A stretch of 64,000 nt of DNA, from positions 124,001 to 188,000 of the forward strand of contig JABYQU010000057.1 in the NCBI GenBank assembly GCA_022264855.1. Reading direction: 5' to 3'. This DNA comes from Lenzites betulinus (lineage: Eukaryota > Basidiomycota > Agaricomycetes > Polyporales > Polyporaceae). This document shows, piece by piece, positions 1 through 12,219 of this stretch. The position numbers and the translations under genes were made by a program. Below the pieces are notes generated by a model. The model was not told the origin of the DNA and did no database searches. It worked only from the letters and a program-made list of their open reading frames with translations. Numbering within the stretch: position 1 is the first letter of the stretch; the number at the start of each line of letters is the position of its first letter.

Positions 1-1116
1 GTAAGGCGTGTTATGATGGACTCCTTCACGCCGCTTGAGTGCTATCATGAAGACGAAGCAAACCTCATTAGACGTTCGTGCTCATTCATGCTGAAGCTTG
101 AGGATGTGCGGCGCTCACCATCGCTCCTTTCGCGGATGCATACAACTGATCTCGAACAGCCATGCTCTCCGCTCGCCATCCAGCTGCGATGCGTTTGAAG
201 CCTGCGCCGGGGAACCATGAGGGCAGTATTTGTAGACTCGGGAAAGCTTCGACCAAGAACTGGCCAGGGGTCGCGATGTCATTGGTCACAGCCGCAAGCC
301 GTTCTACAAGTGTGTAGTGACTGTCGTCGCCGGGAGATACGTCCAGTCCGTAGACGATTCGGAGGATCGTGGCAGCGAAGGAACTATGCGGCCGATTCAA
401 TGAGAACGCGCGTCAACGTCGAAAGGATAGGAGAATGAAACGCACAATTTGATGTGTGCGGAGAAGTTCGCTGGGGTATCTAGCATGTCGCGGAGAAGGT
501 TGCGCGTCGTCTGCAGCTGCGTCGGGAAGTAGCGGGGTATCACGTCGGATACAAAGGACTGTTTCAGCGCTTTCCGGTACTTGCGCCATCGCGCGGTGTA
601 GTTCTGGAAGACGAGTATCCAGTCAAGTCCGGTCCTGTTAGTGCCGTGGTGCGTGTTACTGTCAGTAAGCATCTCGAGATGGCAGTATCGATAACCGCCC
701 ACTCACATGTCAACCATCGCGAGGTGCGGGCGGTGGGAGTTGTTCAAAGAACGCTTCTCGAGGAGTTCACATGCGATCTCATAGTTGTCGATGACTATGA
801 CAGTCAATCCAAGCACTTGGAGGCATACAATGTCCCCTGTACACGCCATTAGAGTTCTCCTAAGTAACAAATGGTAGGTGAGGGCGGCGAGCGCACCATG
901 TTTCTGGGAAAGCTCGTGGAATTCTGGTCCAAGGTGCTGCTTGGGGAAGTCAAGCACATTACCGAGGATCGGTAGTGGCCGTGGCCCCGGGGGAAGAGAC
1001 AACGTCGACCTCCGTGCCCGATATATCTTCAGCACCACAAGAGGAACGATAGCGATACCTATAAGCAAAAGCCAGGTAGAAGCATTTGCCCCTTGTGGGA
1101 TCGATGTTGAAGCCAT
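1..1116 (-). CDS. Cytochrome P450, N-terminal part (runs off the left edge)
   Basis: A microsomal haem monooxygenase; the substrate cannot be inferred. The ATG is at 1116-1114. The first exon encodes a membrane anchor (WLLLIGIAIVPLVVL) followed by a basic stretch and the proline hinge LPPGPRPLPILGN, diagnostic for P450s. Exons then read KHG|DIVCLQ, MVD|MTGLDW, the helix-C motif RWRKYRKAL and IVYGLDVSPGDD. Introns visible by GT-AG and frame lie at about 839-896 (in-frame), about 650-704, about 385-448 and about 36-92. Exon 5 reaches base 1, so helix I, the ExxR motif and the haem-binding cysteine loop are outside the window. The residues present fit fungal P450s, but the CYP family cannot be named. 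No partner genes of a pathway are seen next to it. Confidence 0.9.
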
Positions 1117-4027
1117 GTGCGCCGATACGAGGACACCCTTCTGTCAGACCTGTATATATGAAAAGTCCGAACCAGCTCAAAGAGGTTTAGCAGATGCCCG
1201 TGATTGGATGTGTCGGCGTGAAGATAGAGTATCTTGCGTTGGAGGGCTGAGGTGTTGGATTTTGAGATGCCTCAGCCGAACAGCCACGCTGCGAGGACGC
1301 GCTATGTCAGAATGAGTGGCCGGTTACAAGAACGCCAGGGAGGCCGGACAAGATAATCAGGTTCCAGCCAAGCTGAACGATGTGCGTCACGATGACTGTG
1401 AGACAAACTTCTGCTGTAGAACGAGAACGAAGATCTGCGGGGTATGATATCGTGGAAAGACTGTCTGCCCGCAGATTTTAAGCCGTCGACACAGCGGGCT
1501 CTGTCTCGCATCGTGGAACTAGTCTTATTGGGGTACGGTAGAGCTGGCGCCATTGATGAGCATCAGGATGATGTGGACGCCGGGCTAAAGCGAGGCACTT
1601 ACCCACTGCGCTCACTCTCGCCAACCTTCTCTGCCGTCACCAGTACAAAGGCGACCTACTAGAACCGGCTGCCGGCGCGTCACTAGAGCTGTTCAATGTC
1701 AATGCTAGCTGGATGAGGCTGGGCATGGTCGCTGGTCACTCTAGAGCTTGTTTGATGGCGCTCCACTCAGCAAGCGAGGATAAGCGGCGAGTATTCCAGC
1801 AGAACGGGCAAGTTCGAAACCACAGTGACAGTACTTGATACTTATCGCACCGCACAGACTCCAACCAAATCTGGTAGTGCACCAACACTGCATATCCGCA
1901 GTTCGGACTCAGCAGCGCGATCACACAGCGGCCCGATCACTCGGTGCGGACTTATCTTTTTGCACACACACGTTTTGACACACCACATATGCTGCCACAT
2001 GGCGTTGACAATCGGAACGATCCCAGTGGCCACATGGGTAGCTTCAGACCGACTAAGATCTTGAAGACAGCAGATTTCGCGTGAGTACGTGTCGAGTGAG
2101 CATGATGGCGCACGTTGTTGTAGCATTCTCGCGATGCAATACGGAACGCCCGGTACTTGATAAATGGGTCCGGAAGGCAGATGCAGGGATTGTCCCCGTC
2201 GATTCCGAAGTCTCGGAGCATTTCGAGCGAGTCGTCTTAGCTACTGCCGCGTCTCGTCGCTCCGTTTCGGGTCCGGATGCGTTGCGGGCATGTCTCGATT
2301 TGTGAAGTGTTCCTGACATACTAACCACCTTTCCGGGCTCCCGGCGCCGTTGTCGACTTCAAACTTGTCGTCGTACCTCGTCGTTGTCATTTGTATATGC
2401 GGGTTTTTCAACGCCTTCGGTTGGAACCTGGACGCAGGACGCCCTCTTCAGCTCATGGGCTAGGCTGTTTACATGCACATGTCTTCTTCGACGCGTCTAC
2501 GAGGAGTTAGCATATGTTTGAGCTTGTACTTAGGTCACGGATGTGTATAGCGCGATGTCAGACGCACGATGCTTTGACGACCTGCTTGCAAACATGGGGT
2601 GCGGCCTGGTACGGCAGTCACTACACGCCCAAAGTGGGTTGGTGTCCGCAGATATCTCGCGGATCAGGATATTTCCTTGAGACTGGTGCGGAAGTTTGAG
2701 AGATAATTATTACCAATCGTCGAGTAGATACCGGGTCGCGAATATTACCACGAAATTAGACGCAGGCGTCCGCCGGCTCTCTCGCAGGTGTCCTGAGGAT
2801 ATCTACAGCTAGACGCCTGTGTCCAGGAGGCAGCAATCCGGGCGCTTGTCATGCCAGCAACAGCTCAAAATATTGCAGGGGTACACAAATATATCATATG
2901 TGGATGGACGAAATACAGCAGGACAGTGATACATAGTATGTTACTCATGAAAGAAGCATATACAGAGGTGGGAAAGGCGTGCTTTGCACGGAGAGGAGTT
3001 GGGATGTCGACGGCGACTAGCGGCGACTACTACGAGGCATGGACGAGCGACTTACCCAGCTAGATGTCCTTCAGTGAAGACTGGAGGCTGAAGAGGAGAC
3101 GATGTGGACCAGCGAAGGAGATCACAAGTAGTACCATGAGACGGCGAGCCTGAGGGTGAGATAAAATAGCAAGACACAGAGACATTGGAGAAGGAAAGAG
3201 AGACAGCATGCAGAACTGTCGATTCCCCAAGTACGAAGCGCCCTCTCAAGCTCCCACACTTGGGGCGTCTCTGCACTAGATATCTGAGGATTCCGCTCAG
3301 AGGTCGGGCGGATATAGCGCCCGTCTCGAGCGAACATCGAGGCAGTTGTCTGCCGGGTTATTTCTGCTGATTATCCTCACGGTATCGCCAGGTAAATATT
3401 CGCATGATACCGGCCTGACGTCCATCAGCCATCCGTTACATATCCCCCGGGCGTCTCCTTTCGAAACCTCCACCCGACCTCATGGGCAACTGGGCGTGTA
3501 CGGGGGCGCAAGGCACACCGGCAGAAAGGAAAGAGATCTAGAAAAGAGATACTAGCATCCGACGCGTACCTCGCAGCTTGTACGGATCGAACGACTTCGT
3601 TAGCCGTAGCAATTCGTACGGTACTCATCACCTTCCACCTTGTGCTATATATGCCCCATCGTGTCGAAACTTGAACCGAGCACACCGAATGGTGGAGGTA
3701 TGTAACCAAGAACATGCTAGCACGAATGTCAAGAGCACAATCGCGAGGCTTCGAAGCCTCGTCCTGCTGAGCGCTACACGGCCCGAGAGCTGCATTGGGA
3801 GTACTACTAGTACCTGATCTACGCTCTAACAAATAAATTACAAGGAGGGTAGGATATATCTCGAGAAACAGTCGTGGCCTATAGTACCAATCCACAACAG
3901 TCTGTATATAGCACTGATCAGTGTGTAGACACCACGCGTAGTATCCAACCTGCAACACAAACATGAAACACCTATACCAAAATCAGCGCCCCCTTCCCAG
4001 CCCTCCTCTCAACTACAGCACGCCCAT
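1117..4027. other. Intergenic region, no supported gene
   Basis: About 2.9 kb between the P450 start and the acyltransferase stop. The longest open frame is about 179 codons (3425-3964, minus). It has no recognisable domain, no clear codon bias and no obvious splice structure, so I treat it as chance. No tRNA, long repeat or transposon end was recognised. Confidence 0.5.
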
Positions 4028-6237
4028 TCAGTCCTGGTGCTCCAGCACCTCCCGCGCGCGCTCGACATACATGTCAAAGCGCGCCTCGAATGCCTCACAC
4101 ACGCGGCGCGCCACGCCCTCTTGCCCGGGCATTGTGTCCGACGAGACCGCGATCGAGATATTGCCCGCGTACGAGATGACGCCGATACCGAGCGAGCCTG
4201 GGCCACCCTGGGGCGGGAGTGCGATGAGCTGCTCGACCTCGACGTTGTCCATCGCGCTTATCGTCTTATGGGGTCCGGGGAGGCTAGAAGGGGAGGGGGA
4301 TGTTAGGGAGAACAGCATGAATGGGCGGACGAGAGGCGTACTTGGTCAGAACTGCGGTGTCTGTGGGTAGGCAAAAGAGTCAGTGTCGTTTGACAGACGA
4401 CCAGAGGCATCAGAATACGGGGCACTCACAAGACGATATGCCGGAATCAGTGAGCGGCTTCACCACCCACTTCCGCACGAGGCGCACGACCAACCAATTC
4501 TCTTTGCTCTTGGGGAACCACGAGAGCGGGCTGAGTATGGGAAACCTCCCGGTGATCTGCAGGGCGTGGAAGAGGAGCTTCGGCCACAGTCCGTACTTGA
4601 AAAAGCCGAGCTGGTACCGGCATGCGTGTATGTGCTCATAGATGTCGCGCACGGAAGTGTCCTGAAGGCGGAGATTACGCGAGGGGTATAGGAGCACACT
4701 TGCCCCTGTCGAGAGGTTGCGCATCGACCAGTTGTCTGGAGCGCGGAGACTCATCGGACTGCAAGACCCGGGGTCAGCTCGACAGTGGTGTTTGTGCATA
4801 GTGTAGGGACGCACACGAAAAATGGCACCGGGGGCGGCGAGACCTTGTCCATTGCCCGCTTGAGCTTATCGCGAATTGAATTCGATGAGGGCTTCCGCGC
4901 GATCTCGCTCGCCAAAACGTCGACCATGACCGAGCATACGACGTCGTTGAGCGTAACGTGTTTAACCTTGCTTCGTGCGTGTGTCCGCTGGTCTCGCGGC
5001 ACACCTGCCACAGCGGCGCCGGGACGCGCCCCAGAAAACGCCTGCTGGCAGAGCTTAACGTCCTGTATGCTTAGCGCGCGCGAACTCGAGTACTCCCTCG
5101 GTTTCGGGGAATCAAAGTCGGAGTCGACGACCTTCTCGATGCGCCAAGAGACCAAGAGGTTGAATGGCACAATGGTGAGCCAATGATACGTAGACCAGAA
5201 CAGGGATTGCAGCAGCCATATGACGTAGGACGACCAGAACAGCAGGCCGAGAAGAGCGTGCACGAAGGGTGCGACGGGGTGATTGGAGGCGAATGGGTCG
5301 AGCGGCTTGAGTGCTTTGGAGTACTCAGAGGGGAGGAGAAGGCCGCGCTTGGCTTTACGCAACTTGGTAGCTGCACCGTCCATCATCTGGACAAGCTCGT
5401 CGCGGTAGGATGACACGTATAGTTGGCTAATCACAAAGCCTAGTCCGTCGGACAACGTGTGATGCCTGCACAAGATTAGCCAACATAAGTTTAACTGAGA
5501 GTGTAACTACTTACCCCTTCGCAAGAATCGCGCAAACTGCACCGTTCTCGTCATGGTAATTCTCCACCAGTATCGTTTGAACTAATTGCTTCTTTATGTC
5601 CCAAGGTTCCCCAATGAACTTTCCAATCTATGTCGCAATAAAGCAGACAAGAACAAATTAGAAAGAGGTCAGAGTGAGCTGCGGTTGTAATTCTTACTAG
5701 TTCTTCGAGCTCGCGTTTACCAGCGGGCTCTGGGAGCCGCTCAACACGAATATGTTTGTAGATATCAAAGTCGGGATCATCCACGAACACAGCACCCTGA
5801 AACCACCGGCCGGTTCTCTCGAGCCGCTGGCGATACCGAGGAAACTTGTCAAACTGCTTCGTCATGTATTCAGCGAGCATCTGAAGCGTGACACGGCTCC
5901 GCATAGTGGAGACCGATGAACAGGACTGCAGACCACACTTGGTCAGCCAAACAGATCTAACAATGCAGTTACTGTGTCTTACCGGGTTGAAGAGGTCCGT
6001 GGCGTCAGTGAGCAACAACCACAGGAGATCCACCCCCGCGATGGCCTGCTGCCGCTCAGTGGACACGATGCGTGCCTCAAGGGCATTGAGCCCCCCGGCT
6101 TTACGCAGCTTATCCGCACCGGCCTCGGGCACGGGCGAACGCACATCGTCCTCGTCGTAGTAGGACGAGGCGGGTGCGTCGGAGCTGCCCTCTGTGTCCG
6201 ACGCCACCGGATAGAGAGAGCCGTTCTGCTTGGTCAT
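4028..6237 (-). CDS. Wax synthase / diacylglycerol acyltransferase (WS/DGAT, WSD1-like)
   Basis: Predicted membrane O-acyltransferase that joins an acyl-CoA to a fatty alcohol or diacylglycerol. The ATG at 6237 is preferred over an in-frame upstream ATG at 6342 because the preceding 35 residues look like 5' UTR. The N-terminal exon has TDATDLFNP, then an intron, then the conserved block YRQRLERTGRWFQG. The catalytic HHxxxDG motif is present as HHTLSDG near 5460. A hydrophobic stretch follows (ALLGLLFWSSYVIWLL), then the domain-specific VTLNDVVCSVM, and a C-terminal part (GSLGIGVISYAGNISI) typical of the DUF1298/WS-DGAT C-terminal domain. Several short introns interrupt it, for example the one at about 5936-5992. 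Neighbours suggest no pathway. Substrate preference cannot be read from sequence. Confidence 0.88.
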
Positions 6238-8020
6238 TGTGATACGTTCGTGATGCGGGCACGTAGCGATGTCCGGACTGCGGGGTAGCCGTTGATTTTG
6301 AATTCGCTGGCAAGCGTGCTGAATGATCAAGTAGCTGTTCATTTAGCACTTGAAGCAGACAGCTTCCGGGAGGAATCACGCACCTAAGATGGGAACTGCA
6401 ACGGCTATAAGGCACCGAGAGATAGGCTACAATGTGCGGGGGCGATCGTCGACGAAGCCAGTGGGTGCACTTGGCAGACAGTGGGAGAAGAAAGACGCGA
6501 GGGGTTCTCACACCTCGGTCGCGTGGACTTGGCGTCTTTCCCCGCATTGCCTTTGGACACCGGTAGCGCCATCCCCGGGCCGCACGTTTACTTGCCGGTT
6601 TCAACAAGCTTGCCGTAAGTTCCTAGTCCTGGAAGTTAGCACAATGCGTTATACCGGTGAAGGCTGCGACGGCGATGCCACCTTAAAGCACTATGGACAG
6701 TCGCGAGTATCATAGTAGGCGATTAGGCGTAGTGTGCGGGAGCATACGTACGCAGCATACGGGAACTGCATCTGTGCCCTCACTGAGCTTGCATCAAAGT
6801 TCGATGATCTCACTGGGAATGCGCGCCCTAGGGCAACACTACTTCTCAGAACTGGTCAGTCGAAGAGAACTCCAGTGCTCGCTATCCCTGCTCGACTGCC
6901 CTTGACAAATCCGGCGTGAAAGTGGTGGCCATGGGAATCGACGCCGGCTTCATCGATTCTGCCAGCTGTAGACCTCAAAATAGAGCAGGGTTGCCTGGAA
7001 GCTATTGCGCATTGGCACGATAATTTCAGGCGGCTCCCGGCCACCTTCCAAGCCTGGATCTCAGACGGAGTCTAAAGCTTCACGCGCCGCGTCGTCCGCG
7101 ACCATCCCCGCCGCAACTCATGTGACAGTCGCCGAACTCGCACAACCCCTCCGTGCGCATGAGCACTCTTTGCGCCCAACGCTGTGATTCAGTAGGACGT
7201 GGCAGAGTGCGGGCGTCAGCGCTTCAGCAGTGGTTGTCTCACGGCGGGCATTAGACCACTGGGGATAGGCTAAAATGGGCCCAAAAGTTGAGACAAGAGG
7301 TAAACTTTCGGCCGACTTATCGTATTCTCAGTGAGTTGCAAATGATTTCCATCCAGTGTTCACCTCTTGCTTCGGTTTTTGGAAGGGTTTTGCTCGGTCG
7401 GCAACGAACCACTGCCTGTAAGTCAGACACTGAGCGACTATTAGCACCCATGTACCATTAGAAAATTGGCTAAATGCGGAACTCTTAAAGGACACGCCCG
7501 GTTTGGATTCAGAGCGGATCAGCCGGCATGTCCCTACTTCGAATGGGACTCTCCGGTATCGAGGGCGCGAAGTTTGACTCACTCTGTATTTGCATGTGAG
7601 CTTGTCTCTGAAGACTGAGTCCTGGTAACTCGTTGCATAGACAGAGTCGGAGTCTCTGACCAAGATAGACAACCTGCAAAAAGTGTGGCTTCGGCGTCTA
7701 ATCGGCAGGGATGCTTTTGCACATGTTTGTACACCGCTTGATACAAAGCTATAGCTTAATTGTATGCGGCGGGTAGAACCTCGCTTACGCACTACACCGG
7801 AATGCGCCGCCGACGGATAAGAATACAAAGGGCAGTCAGAACAGCCAAAGCTCCCTTGTTGAGCCCAAAGAAACCCCAATTGTTCGCATAGTTACGATGA
7901 CGGCACCTGCTCCATGTCGCATGCGCGCTAGCTCCAGCGCACTTTTTCCGGCGCAATTGTCTATAGAGACAGATCAACCTTCTTTTACTTTCCCAAGCAA
8001 AGCTCAAAATGCCGAAGAAA
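6238..8020. other. Intergenic region between divergent genes
   Basis: About 1.8 kb shared upstream of the acyltransferase (minus) and the secreted protein (plus). A 183-codon minus-strand frame (7328-7879) has no recognisable domain and is not called. No repeat or RNA gene was recognised. Confidence 0.5.
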
Positions 8021-8027
8021 TATAAAG
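8021..8027 (+). promoter_or_regulatory. TATA box of the secreted Cys-rich protein gene
   Basis: TATAAAG lies about 155 bp upstream of the ATG at 8176, followed by a pyrimidine-rich leader typical of strongly expressed fungal genes. Position and sequence support a core promoter; expression itself is inference. Confidence 0.6.
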
Positions 8028-8175
8028 ACCTCCCCCACCCTGCTCCATCTTCCCATCTTCCCCTCGTCCTCGTCCTCCACCCTAGAGCTGTGCTCGTCAC
8101 ACTTCCTCTCTTCTCATTGTCTGAATTCACTACGAGGCTCGACGCTTCCCGTCTTTACACTTACTAGTCAGCAAT

Positions 8176-9472
8176 ATGGTTCAAGTTACTTCCGCTTTCT
8201 TTTTCCTCGCTACGCTCGCCATGCACGCTCAGGGCTTGCCCCTTAACAAGCGCATCGCCCAGGTTATTGCGGACTCTACCGCGAAATGGGAGCAGGCCTG
8301 CGTATGTGCCTGCACAACTTCACCTCCTCCTCGCTCACCCATCATATCTGTAGCTCGCTGCAGGGGGCGCCGAGAAGTGCAACCCGGTCTCCGTCACCGC
8401 GTTCACCACTCTTCTCGCCGCGGCCGGCCCCTGCGACCAGCAGAACTCGGCCGACGCGATGATCGACCTCGCCAAGACACTCAACAACGACGCGGACATG
8501 ATCAAGTTCTCTCAGATATTCGCGCAGCAGGCGCGCAACACGGTTCGTGTTCACGACGCGTTTCGGATGGTTGACTTTTGAACATGCGCGCTCACACGCA
8601 CTCGATCCGACAGCCGAATTCCCTCGCCGTGCCGTACTGCCAGCAGGCGCCCAAGAACGCCGAGCTGAACGGCCTGTTCCAGTGCCAGTACCAAGGCGCG
8701 AACCAAAGCTCGTTCGTGGGTGGGCTCACCGTCGGCGCCGTGGGCACCATTCCCTTCGGCCACAGCGCGCCCCTGTCGCCCCTCGGCTCGTGTCCCGCGA
8801 ACCCCTCCGGCCCCATCGCGGACGGCTCGCAGCTGACGGATATCACGTCGGACCCCGGTCTCCAAAACATCGACTCATCGTCCTCTGGTTCTGCTTCGGA
8901 CTCAGGTTCCAGCTCTACTCCCAGCGCCACTGCTAGTGCTAGTGCAAGCGCCAGCTCTGCCTCGAGCACTTCCGACGCGGGTGGTGATGACGACGATGAG
9001 GATTGCTCTGAGGATGCTCCTAGCGCGACAGCCTCCCAGGCTGCTGCGACGACCACCGCGGCTGCCGCGCCCTCCACGACCGACGCGGCACCGGCCACCA
9101 CGACCGCCGCCGCGTCATCAAGTGGCTCCTTCCAGCTCCAGAACGCCAAGGACGCGCAGGCCCTGAACGCCAAGTTCGCCACGCTCACCGCAGACTCCTC
9201 TTGCAATGGTACGTCACTCTGTGCCTGGTAACGACGGGTTGGATACTGACTTAGACTGTCCTCCAGAGGGCGACCAGGCCTGCGTCGCTGGTGGCTTCGC
9301 GCAGTGCGTCGGCGGCAAGTTCGTCAACACCGGCTGCGCCGCGCCTACCCAGTGCTTCGCGCTCCCCCTCGTGAACAAGGCCGGCACGTCCATCGCGTGC
9401 ACGACCTCGGACGACGCGTCCGCGCGCATGGCCGCTGCCGGCGCGTCCGGCGGTATCACCGGCAGCAACTGA
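8176..9472 (+). CDS. Secreted Cys-rich protein with Ser/Thr/Ala linker and CBM19-like C-terminal module
   Basis: Probably an extracellular or wall-associated protein. The N-terminus is a signal peptide (VTSAFFFLATLAMHAQG). A first globular part has paired cysteines (CLAAGGAEKC, AAGPCDQQ, VPYCQQ, LFQCQYQG, GSCPAN). It is followed by a roughly 100-residue linker of Ser, Ala and Thr with a short acidic patch (GGDDDDEDC). The end is a compact Cys module (SSCNEGDQACVAGGFAQC, then GKFVNTGC, TQCFALP) that resembles the chitin-binding CBM19 pattern. Three introns restore this reading: after EQAC (about 8301-8350), after ARNT (about 8543-8613) and inside CNE (about 9210-9265). The CBM19 assignment rests on the spacing of cysteines only. 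No catalytic domain is seen, so it is more likely a binding or structural protein than an enzyme. Confidence 0.8.
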
Positions 9473-10067
9473 GCTGAGCTATCGTAGTATTGGGATACAT
9501 GAGGCGCACGCTGGGTTGCTAGCAGTGCACTTGTGGCGGGTAGCGGCTCCGGTAGCTGCATAGGTTATTTTTTCATAGTTTGCCTCATTGTATCGATAGT
9601 CACAGCACGCACGCATTCGCATTTGGTATCGTTAGCTTACTCATCATACAATTCCACGCTCTCTTTCATGATCATGCAGTTCCTTGGAAAGACCTAGAAC
9701 GCGCGACATGTCTCGCATCTCGACATCAGGTTGCTTGTCTTGTTTTTGGGACTAGGATAACCTAGCTGACAAGAGGATTGTGCAGGAGGAGGACGCGTCT
9801 TCCGCCCTAAGTAACTATTCACGGAACATCGCGTAATGAGGCCCACCCGAGCGGCTCTACGGTGTCTTCTGCCCACGAGTACAGCGCAACGGTCTCGCTC
9901 TACGCTCAGTTGCAAACGCACGTACTGAATTCCCCCAGTTGAGACTGCCATTCGCGATCACGTGCAGTTTCCGATGAGGCTCATTGTGCCAAAAGCGCCC
10001 GACGACATCCACCTTAAACTTGAACTTCTCACCGCATGTTGTTGCGGTGATATGCCGGTCAAAGGTA
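9473..10067. other. Intergenic region, nothing recognised
   Basis: About 600 bp of 3' flank of the secreted protein gene and 5' flank of the next gene. No ORF with recognisable content, no repeat. Confidence 0.5.
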
Positions 10068-11195
10068 ATGTACGAAGAACCTCTGCCTCACAGCCCCGGC
10101 GCTGTGGTGAGGTTTGTACACATGCCATGCTCGCCTCTGATATCGTCTAACCACTGCTGTGGTAGGCACCCATACGCCCGTTCGAAGTCCGTAAGGGCAT
10201 CATCCAATCCCGAGTCTTCGTCTACGCCCAAACAGACTCGCTCACACATTTACAAAGTGCACAAGGTTTGTTATATTTCTGACAATGCTGCATCAACACG
10301 ACTGACACGCAGTATTGCACGCGCAGGCTCCCGATACCGGCTCGAAAGGGCGTCATGCTACAGGCAAGTCGAACCGACTGAAGGACATCCAAGATGCTCT
10401 TTCGGACTCCTCTTCAAGCCTTTCGTCATCCACCTCGGCGCCTTTCTCTCTCTCAACTCCGCCCGTGTGGACGCCTCGAGAGACTTTACGCGACGTCTAC
10501 ATCGAGACGGCCCGGAATCTATACCCCTACTACACGCCGAAGAACGACTTCGAGATCCTTGTTCTCAGCGGCGGCAGCTACAGAGGCGTTGCCTTGTTGG
10601 AGGGCATCATGCAGCACATCGAGGAAGAGATGGAGAAATCGATCGATGCTTGGCAAGGAACCCGCGAGTTTGTTCTACAGAACGCTACGAAGACCTTGGA
10701 CACGAAGGCAGACATCACGGGGGTGCGAGTGCTCTGCATCTTTCCATGATCTATTCTGACACGATGTTGCAGTTGAAACCTCGCGCTGGCGATCCTGGCG
10801 TGTATATCCGCCCTCTGCCCAACAGCGAGTACTCCATACGTCTCTTCCCTGGATCCAAGGTCGCGAGCGAGTACTGTCTCGACTTCGTGCTCTCAGCCAC
10901 GGGCGAGCCAGTCAACTCGCCGTTCAAGTTCAACCTATTCGCCGGACCTGGACCAACGACCCCGGTGGGGTTTGCCCCGACGGTAGGGATACAGTCGCTC
11001 GAACGCTCGTTCGGCGTTGCGCCGAAAGACATGCGCCCTGGGGCGGAGAAGTTCGTGCTGAGGGACGGACAGCTCTGTACGCTTCAACGCCCGGGACACA
11101 ACGACGTGCAGTTCACTGTCCCTTTGCGGCGTCGTCCTGAGCCACCCAAGCCCAACGTCGACATCCTCGAGCTCCCCCAGTATGCCAGTGTGTGA
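10068..11195 (+). CDS. Uncharacterised protein, paralogous family member A
   Basis: I do not recognise a named domain. The best model has four exons: 10068-10111, 10166-10256, 10327-10722 and 10773-11195, giving about 317 residues; exon 1 is the least certain. The protein has a basic N-terminus, a Ser-rich stretch (DSSSSLSSSTSA), then a conserved core: ETLRDVYIETARNLYPYY, FEILVLSGGSYRGVALLEGI and, after the last intron, LKPRAGDPGVYIRPLPN, EYCLDFVLSATGEPVNSPF and RPGAEKFVLRDGQLCTLQR. The same order of blocks, and a phase-0 intron directly after DITG, occur in the copies at 12.2-13.0 kb and 25.7-26.8 kb. No signal peptide or membrane segment is seen, so a cytosolic or nuclear protein is likely. 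It is more similar to the distant minus-strand copy (25.7 kb) than to its neighbour. Confidence 0.72.
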   Translation: MYEEPLPHSPGAVVRFVHMPCSPLISSNHCCGRHPYARSKSVRASSNPESSSTPKQTRSHIYKVHKVCYISDNAASTRLTRSIARAGSRYRLERASCYRQVEPTEGHPRCSFGLLFKPFVIHLGAFLSLNSARVDASRDFTRRLHRDGPESIPLLHAEERLRDPCSQRRQLQRRCLVGGHHAAHRGRDGEIDRCLARNPRVCSTERYEDLGHEGRHHGGASALHLSMIYSDTMLQLKPRAGDPGVYIRPLPNSEYSIRLFPGSKVASEYCLDFVLSATGEPVNSPFKFNLFAGPGPTTPVGFAPTVGIQSLERSFGVAPKDMRPGAEKFVLRDGQLCTLQRPGHNDVQFTVPLRRRPEPPKPNVDILELPQYASV

Positions 11196-12162
11196 TCGTT
11201 TCCACCATCGTTATCTCATGCTTTCACCTTGCTTTCACTGGATGTCCGAATATACTCAATGTATCTTATTCCGACTCATCACTGTTCTCCAAGTACACAA
11301 CTATGTTTCCCGTACTATATCCCACGGTTCATTCATAACTCGCCCATTGCCCAGCGGTAGATGCTTAGTACGCGCGCGTATTTGGTATGCACCGCGGTCT
11401 TGACCACCTTCAATTTGATGCCAATCTCTAATAAGCCTAGTATTACAGACTTATAACTCGAATGGCTAAGGCGACGTAGTCCACAGGGCTCGCTAACTAC
11501 AATAAGAGTTCACTCCTCGAAGGGTACACCGTGATTCTCGTGTACCCTTCGTTCCCCATTCTCCTTACCGAGGATGGACGACCGCAGTTCGTCAATACAT
11601 CGCTCGAGTTCAACCTACTGGTGAGGTTTTCTCAGACAGGTAGACGTAGGGATTGAGGTGCACAGTAGGGAGTGCTAATCGTTCGACATGTCGCAGTGTG
11701 AGGAAGACATACACCCTAGTACGGAGAAGGCGGTCGTGCATCCCCACCAGTGGCACGGTTGATCGGACCTTCAACGTTCAACTTGTCACCTGCTCGATAC
11801 GAGGTGAGTATCCTCCATTGTCGTGACCACCTAGTGCGACGAGTACTATTCATACGTCAACTAGGCTACCTTGACAATTGCTACAACGATCCTATCTCAC
11901 TAACCTCACCTCTGAGGCACTCGGGCCACTGCTCAATGTACACGTAGGATCAAGGCTGGACGGTCATTGTTGTTTATATCAAAGCGAGTATTCTATGTGC
12001 CATGGCGGCCTCGTTGATTGTCCAGGCCATGGCTCAGCGCGCAGCCTCTGCTTTGTCCCTGCACTTGATCACCTCTGGACCACGAGTGGCCACCACCTTG
12101 ACAGTATAAATACGTAGCACACACCTGCAAGTACGGGCAAGTGCCTCCCACTAAACCTGTTT
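11196..12162. other. Intergenic region with a possible gene fragment
   Basis: Between paralogues A and B. At about 11525-11612 there is an exon-like open stretch (reading VILVYPSFPILLTEDG and on to LEFNLL) ending at a GTGAG donor. It can be joined after a GCAG acceptor at about 11697 to a short tail ending in TGA at 11762. It may be a decayed gene piece, but no family was recognised and the start is missing. The rest holds nothing I can support. Confidence 0.3.
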
Positions 12163-12219
12163 GTGCCAAGGCTCCCTGTATCTCGAACACCGTCGACACT
12201 CTACCGCTGCAAGAACCAC

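Noticed and set aside
3425..3964. 179-codon minus-strand ORF downstream of the acyltransferase
   Set aside because: No domain, no signal, odd composition and no splice or promoter context; frames of this length occur by chance in a window this size.
7328..7879. 183-codon minus-strand ORF upstream of the secreted protein gene
   Set aside because: Same reasons; it overlaps the likely upstream regulatory region and contains no recognisable motif.
1..9472. Secondary-metabolite gene cluster around the P450
   Set aside because: The neighbours are an acyltransferase and a secreted binding protein separated by kilobases of non-coding DNA; no backbone synthase, and the UGT is 57 kb away.
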